Origin: Oscillospiraceae bacterium
GTDB taxonomy: Bacteria; Bacillota; Clostridia; Oscillospirales; Acutalibacteraceae
Reading direction: 5' to 3'
Length of the DNA: 8,111 bases
Assembly (NCBI GenBank): GCA_902796535.1
Contig: CADBPL010000288.1
Location: 1 to 8,111, forward strand
A program made the translations under genes and the position numbers. A model generated the notes under the pieces. It ran no database searches. It was not told the origin of the DNA and worked only from the letters and a program-made list of their open reading frames with translations. The stretch's first letter is position 1. Each line of letters starts with the position of its first letter. This document shows, one piece after another, positions 5,847-8,111 of the stretch.

Positions 5847-6929
5847 ATGAGTATTGACTTGACGGATTTAATCCGCATTCTGCCCAAGGATATTGACGCC
5901 GCCATCATTACTGACCCGTTCAACCGGCGGTATTTTACCGGCTTTTCCGGCGATTCCGGCGTTTTGATCGTTACCCGCAACGGCAGCGTGTTCCTCACCG
6001 ACAGCCGCTATATCGAGGCGGCTCAGGCGTCGGTGGATTGCTGCGACGTGGTGCTGCTGACCGACGAAAAACAGCAGGTGGCGCAGTATCTCAGGCGTTT
6101 CAACAGCTCGGCGGTCACCGTTGAGGCGGATTATTTCACTGTCAGCAAGCTGCGTGATTACGGCAAGATGTTCAAGGCCGAAGGCTTCAATGCCGTGTTT
6201 GACGGCCGGTTAGACAAATGTATGCGTTTTTTGCGCAGCACCAAATCCCTGCACGAGGTGCGCAGCATCAAAGCCGCGCAGCACATTGCCGAGCAGGCCT
6301 ATAACCACGCCATCCGATTCATCAAGCCGGGCCTGACCGAACGGGAGGTTGCCCTGGCGCTTGATTTTTATATGCTGCGCCACGGCGCGGAGGCTGTTTC
6401 GTTTGACACCATCGTGGTCAGCGGGGTGAATTCCTCCCGGCCGCACGGGGTGCCGACCGACAAAAAAATCGCGTTCGGCGAATTTGTCACCATGGATTTC
6501 GGCGCGGTCGTCAACGGTTATCACAGCGATATGACCCGCACCGTTGCCGTGGGCGAGGTGAACGACACAATGGCGGATATTTACAGCATTGTGCTTGAAG
6601 CGCAGGAGGCCGCCATTCGCACCGTCCAGCCGGGCGCCCTGTCCTCCGGGGTCGATCTGGCTGCCCGCGAGGTGATCGAGCGCGCGGGCTACGGCGAAAG
6701 CTTCGGTCATTCCACCGGGCACGGCGTGGGGCTTGAGGTGCATGAATCACCGTCTGTTTCCGCCAAAAGCACGGCGATCCTCCGGGAGGGCAACGTCATC
6801 ACAGCGGAGCCGGGCATTTACCTGCCGGGTCAGTTCGGCGTTCGCATTGAAGATATGCTGCTTGTGACCGACGAAGGTTGTGAAAACCTGACAAACGTAG
6901 AAAAAGAACTTACCGTATTGAATAACTGA
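5847..6929 (+). CDS. Xaa-Pro aminopeptidase-type metallopeptidase, M24B family
   Basis: Cytoplasmic two-metal peptidase of the pita-bread fold that most likely cleaves N-terminal residues or dipeptides next to proline. The 360 residues fit the short bacterial aminopeptidase P / PepQ-like group. Residues about 1-130 form the N-terminal creatinase-type domain (NRRYFTGFSGDSGVLIV, then LTDSRYIEAA), and about 135-355 the catalytic domain. The five metal ligands are all present: D217 (MDFGA), D228 (HSDMTRT), H292 (TGHGVGLEVHE), E321 (TAEPGIY) and E335 (VRIEDM), with H299 as the catalytic histidine. Prolidase and aminopeptidase P activities cannot be told apart from the sequence. The start ATG has AAAGGA 9 bases upstream (5832-5837); the longer frame to GTG 5799 begins inside the rpsU terminator and is unlikely. 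No promoter is evident between that terminator and the start. The lipid-kinase gene follows after 19 bases. Confidence 0.93.
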   Translation: MSIDLTDLIRILPKDIDAAIITDPFNRRYFTGFSGDSGVLIVTRNGSVFLTDSRYIEAAQASVDCCDVVLLTDEKQQVAQYLRRFNSSAVTVEADYFTVSKLRDYGKMFKAEGFNAVFDGRLDKCMRFLRSTKSLHEVRSIKAAQHIAEQAYNHAIRFIKPGLTEREVALALDFYMLRHGAEAVSFDTIVVSGVNSSRPHGVPTDKKIAFGEFVTMDFGAVVNGYHSDMTRTVAVGEVNDTMADIYSIVLEAQEAAIRTVQPGALSSGVDLAAREVIERAGYGESFGHSTGHGVGLEVHESPSVSAKSTAILREGNVITAEPGIYLPGQFGVRIEDMLLVTDEGCENLTNVEKELTVLNN

Positions 6930-6948
6930 GAGACCAGAGGATAGAAAA

Positions 6949-7857
6949 ATGGATAAAGCAAAAAAGGTTTTGGTGATCATCAACCCGAAATCCGGCCGCT
7001 TTACAGTGAAAAAACAGCTGTGGAACATTGCTGATATTTTCACCCGCGCCGGTGTGGAAACCACGGTTTACACCACGCAAAAACGGGGCGATGCCACAGA
7101 ATACGCCAAGCTTCTTGCCGATAAGTTCGACGTGATCGTTTGCCGCGGCGGCGACGGCACGTTCAACGAAACGGTCAACGGCGTGATGCAGTCGGGGCTT
7201 GACGTGCCGGTCGGCTATATCCCGAGCGGAACCACGAACGATTTTGCCAACAGCATCGGCGTGCCGACCGACGTGCGGGATGCGATCAACCTCATCTGCC
7301 GGGTCGAGCCGAAGCCGCACGATATTGGCCGCCTGATCAACAACGGCCGCTATTTCAATTACACGGCGTCGTTCGGTATTTTCACCAAAAGCTCCTATTC
7401 CGTTTCACAGACCTCCAAAAACATTTTCGGCTATCCGGCCTATATTGTTTCCGGCCTGCAGGAAATCAAGGATTACCGCGCCATGAACCTGCGCATCACC
7501 TGCGATGATGAGGTGTACGAGGGCGAATACGCCTTCGGCGGCATTTCAAGCTCGCTGGTCATGGCAGGGCTGATCAAGTACACCCGCGATCAGGTGAAGT
7601 TTGACGACGGCATTTTTGAGCTGAATCTGGCCAAGCTGCCGAAGAACGCTTCGGAATGGATCGAGGTTTCCAAAGATATTCTGTTTTCGCACAAATACAA
7701 CGAGAAATTCTTTACGCTCAGCAAGGGCAGCCATTTCATCATTGAATCGCTTGATGGGCAGGAGATCCCGTGGACGCTTGACGGCGAATACGGCGGTTCT
7801 TTCAAAATCACGGAGATTGACTGCATCCAAAAGGCGTTCCGTGTTTACCGCAGTTAA
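6949..7857 (+). CDS. Diacylglycerol kinase family lipid kinase (DagK/YegS type)
   Basis: ATP-dependent lipid kinase, 302 residues, the normal size for soluble DgkB/YegS-like enzymes that phosphorylate diacylglycerol or a related lipid at the inner face of the membrane. The N-terminal catalytic domain (about 5-130) opens with LVIINPKSGR (phosphate-binding NPxSG), followed by the hallmark CRGGDGTFNETVNGV (GGDGT at 67-71) and IPSGTTNDFANSIG (91-104). The C-terminal beta-sandwich (about 135-302) includes the DGE motif at 278-280, whose Glu is a candidate catalytic base by analogy with DgkB. There is no signal peptide or membrane segment. The start ATG has AGAGG 8 bases upstream and follows the peptidase stop by 19 bases, so the two are probably co-transcribed. 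The actual lipid substrate is not determined; DgkB-type recycling of diacylglycerol from lipoteichoic acid synthesis is the best-known role of this group in Bacillota. Confidence 0.92.
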   Translation: MDKAKKVLVIINPKSGRFTVKKQLWNIADIFTRAGVETTVYTTQKRGDATEYAKLLADKFDVIVCRGGDGTFNETVNGVMQSGLDVPVGYIPSGTTNDFANSIGVPTDVRDAINLICRVEPKPHDIGRLINNGRYFNYTASFGIFTKSSYSVSQTSKNIFGYPAYIVSGLQEIKDYRAMNLRITCDDEVYEGEYAFGGISSSLVMAGLIKYTRDQVKFDDGIFELNLAKLPKNASEWIEVSKDILFSHKYNEKFFTLSKGSHFIIESLDGQEIPWTLDGEYGGSFKITEIDCIQKAFRVYRS

Positions 7858-7884
7858 AACCCTGTGACGAACCAAACAAAAATC

Positions 7885-7919
7885 AACAGCGATCGTACTG
7901 TTTCGGTACGACCGCTGTT
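7885..7919. terminator. Shared (bidirectional) terminator between the lipid kinase and hslO
   Basis: A 16-position stem, AACAGCGATCGTACTG (7885-7900) with CGGTACGACCGCTGTT (7904-7919), has a TTT loop. Read rightward it has one A-C mismatch and one U-G wobble, and these swap roles leftward. Rightward it is followed by TTGGCTTTTTG; leftward by GATTTTTGTTTGG. Both flanks are T-rich, so it can end the lipid-kinase transcript and the oppositely directed hslO transcript. It starts 27 bases after the kinase stop and ends 14 bases short of the hslO stop. Confidence 0.85.
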
Positions 7920-7933
7920 TTGGCTTTTTGTCG

Positions 7934-8111
7934 TTATTCTTTACCGGCCTGCCTGCTCAACGCCAGAATCTCACTGCCGGAGAAGGTGTAGACCTTGTCG
8001 CAGAAATGGCAGGATACCTCGGTCTTCTCATCCTTCGCCATGTCCTCCAGTTCGGCTTTTCCCGTGCTGATGAGCGCGTCCTCCACGCGGCGGCGCGAAC
8101 AGGTGCAGCGA
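7934..8111 (-). CDS. hslO: Hsp33 redox-regulated chaperone, C-terminal end (5' partial)
   Basis: The last 58 codons of a leftward gene whose start lies beyond the right edge. The reading begins RCTCSRRRVEDAL and continues to EVSCHFCDKVYTFSGSEIL, ending in a TAA at 7934-7936. This is the zinc-binding redox switch of Hsp33: a CxC pair and a CxxC pair separated by 29 residues, matching the family pattern CxC-x(27-32)-CxxC. In Hsp33 these four cysteines hold zinc in the reduced, inactive chaperone; oxidative stress releases zinc, forms disulfides and activates holdase function in the cytoplasm. All four cysteines are present. Only the C-terminal part is in the window, so nothing can be said of the N-terminal domain or promoter. 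It converges on the lipid-kinase gene across the shared terminator. Confidence 0.9.
   Translation of the reverse strand, partial: RCTCSRRRVEDALISTGKAELEDMAKDEKTEVSCHFCDKVYTFSGSEILALSRQAGKE

Noticed and set aside
6210..6743. A 177-codon open frame on the minus strand inside the peptidase gene
   Set aside because: An antisense shadow; the peptidase on the other strand has all five metal ligands.
7864..8070. A 68-codon rightward open frame after the lipid kinase
   Set aside because: It runs through the terminator hairpin and then antisense to the Hsp33 zinc-binding end, and its Pro/Arg/Ser-rich composition is that of a shadow frame.
1..8111. Search for CRISPR arrays, tRNA genes, insertion sequences, attachment sites or defence genes
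   Set aside because: I saw no regularly spaced repeats, no tRNA-like cloverleaf ends, no transposase or integrase motifs and no nuclease-helicase type genes by reading the sequence; the window looks like ordinary core chromosome.

Overview
The window is a GC-rich stretch of ordinary bacterial chromosome. Its intergenic gaps are short and AT-rich, it has clear Shine-Dalgarno sites and sigma-A/sigma-70-type promoters, and it combines a YegS/DagK-type lipid kinase, an Hsp33 gene, an S21 gene and a small secreted lipoprotein. This fits a GC-rich member of the Clostridia (Bacillota), plausibly gut-associated given the GH38 alpha-mannosidase. That assignment is an inference from protein flavour and gene content, not a proof. 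I see no mobile element, CRISPR array, tRNA, rRNA, phage gene or direct-repeat family.

Layout from left to right. (1) 1-2613 (+): most of a GH38 alpha-mannosidase whose 5' end lies outside the window. (2) 2627-2657: a hairpin that serves as a shared terminator between convergent genes. (3) 2675-3121 (-): a small lipoprotein of unknown function. (4) 3159-3223: back-to-back divergent promoters, one for the lipoprotein and one for the rightward operon. (5) 3249-5490 (+): a fold-type I PLP aminotransferase followed by trpS, apparently one transcript with a very short leader. (6) 5491-5821: a strong promoter, a structured leader, rpsU (58 aa) and an intrinsic terminator. (7) 5847-7857 (+): an M24B Xaa-Pro-type peptidase and a diacylglycerol-kinase-family lipid kinase 19 bases apart, with no obvious promoter of their own. 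(8) 7885-7919: a second shared terminator. (9) 7934-8111 (-): the C-terminal end of hslO (Hsp33) with its zinc-binding cysteines. No gene-free stretch exceeds about 130 bases; the two longest (3122-3248 and 5491-5603) are filled by promoters and leader elements.

The genes are mostly housekeeping: translation (trpS, rpsU), peptide and amino-acid turnover (peptidase, aminotransferase), lipid phosphorylation, redox chaperone and glycan breakdown. They do not form a recognisable joint system, and I did not find a convincing new defence or mobile system. The points most worth a second look are the rpsU leader (a hairpin whose loop is complementary to the ribosome binding site, plus an ATG-TAA start-stop placed directly before the real start), the trpS operon with no room for a T-box but with a hairpin next to the trpS ribosome binding site, the tightly packed divergent promoters, and the uncharacterised lipoprotein.
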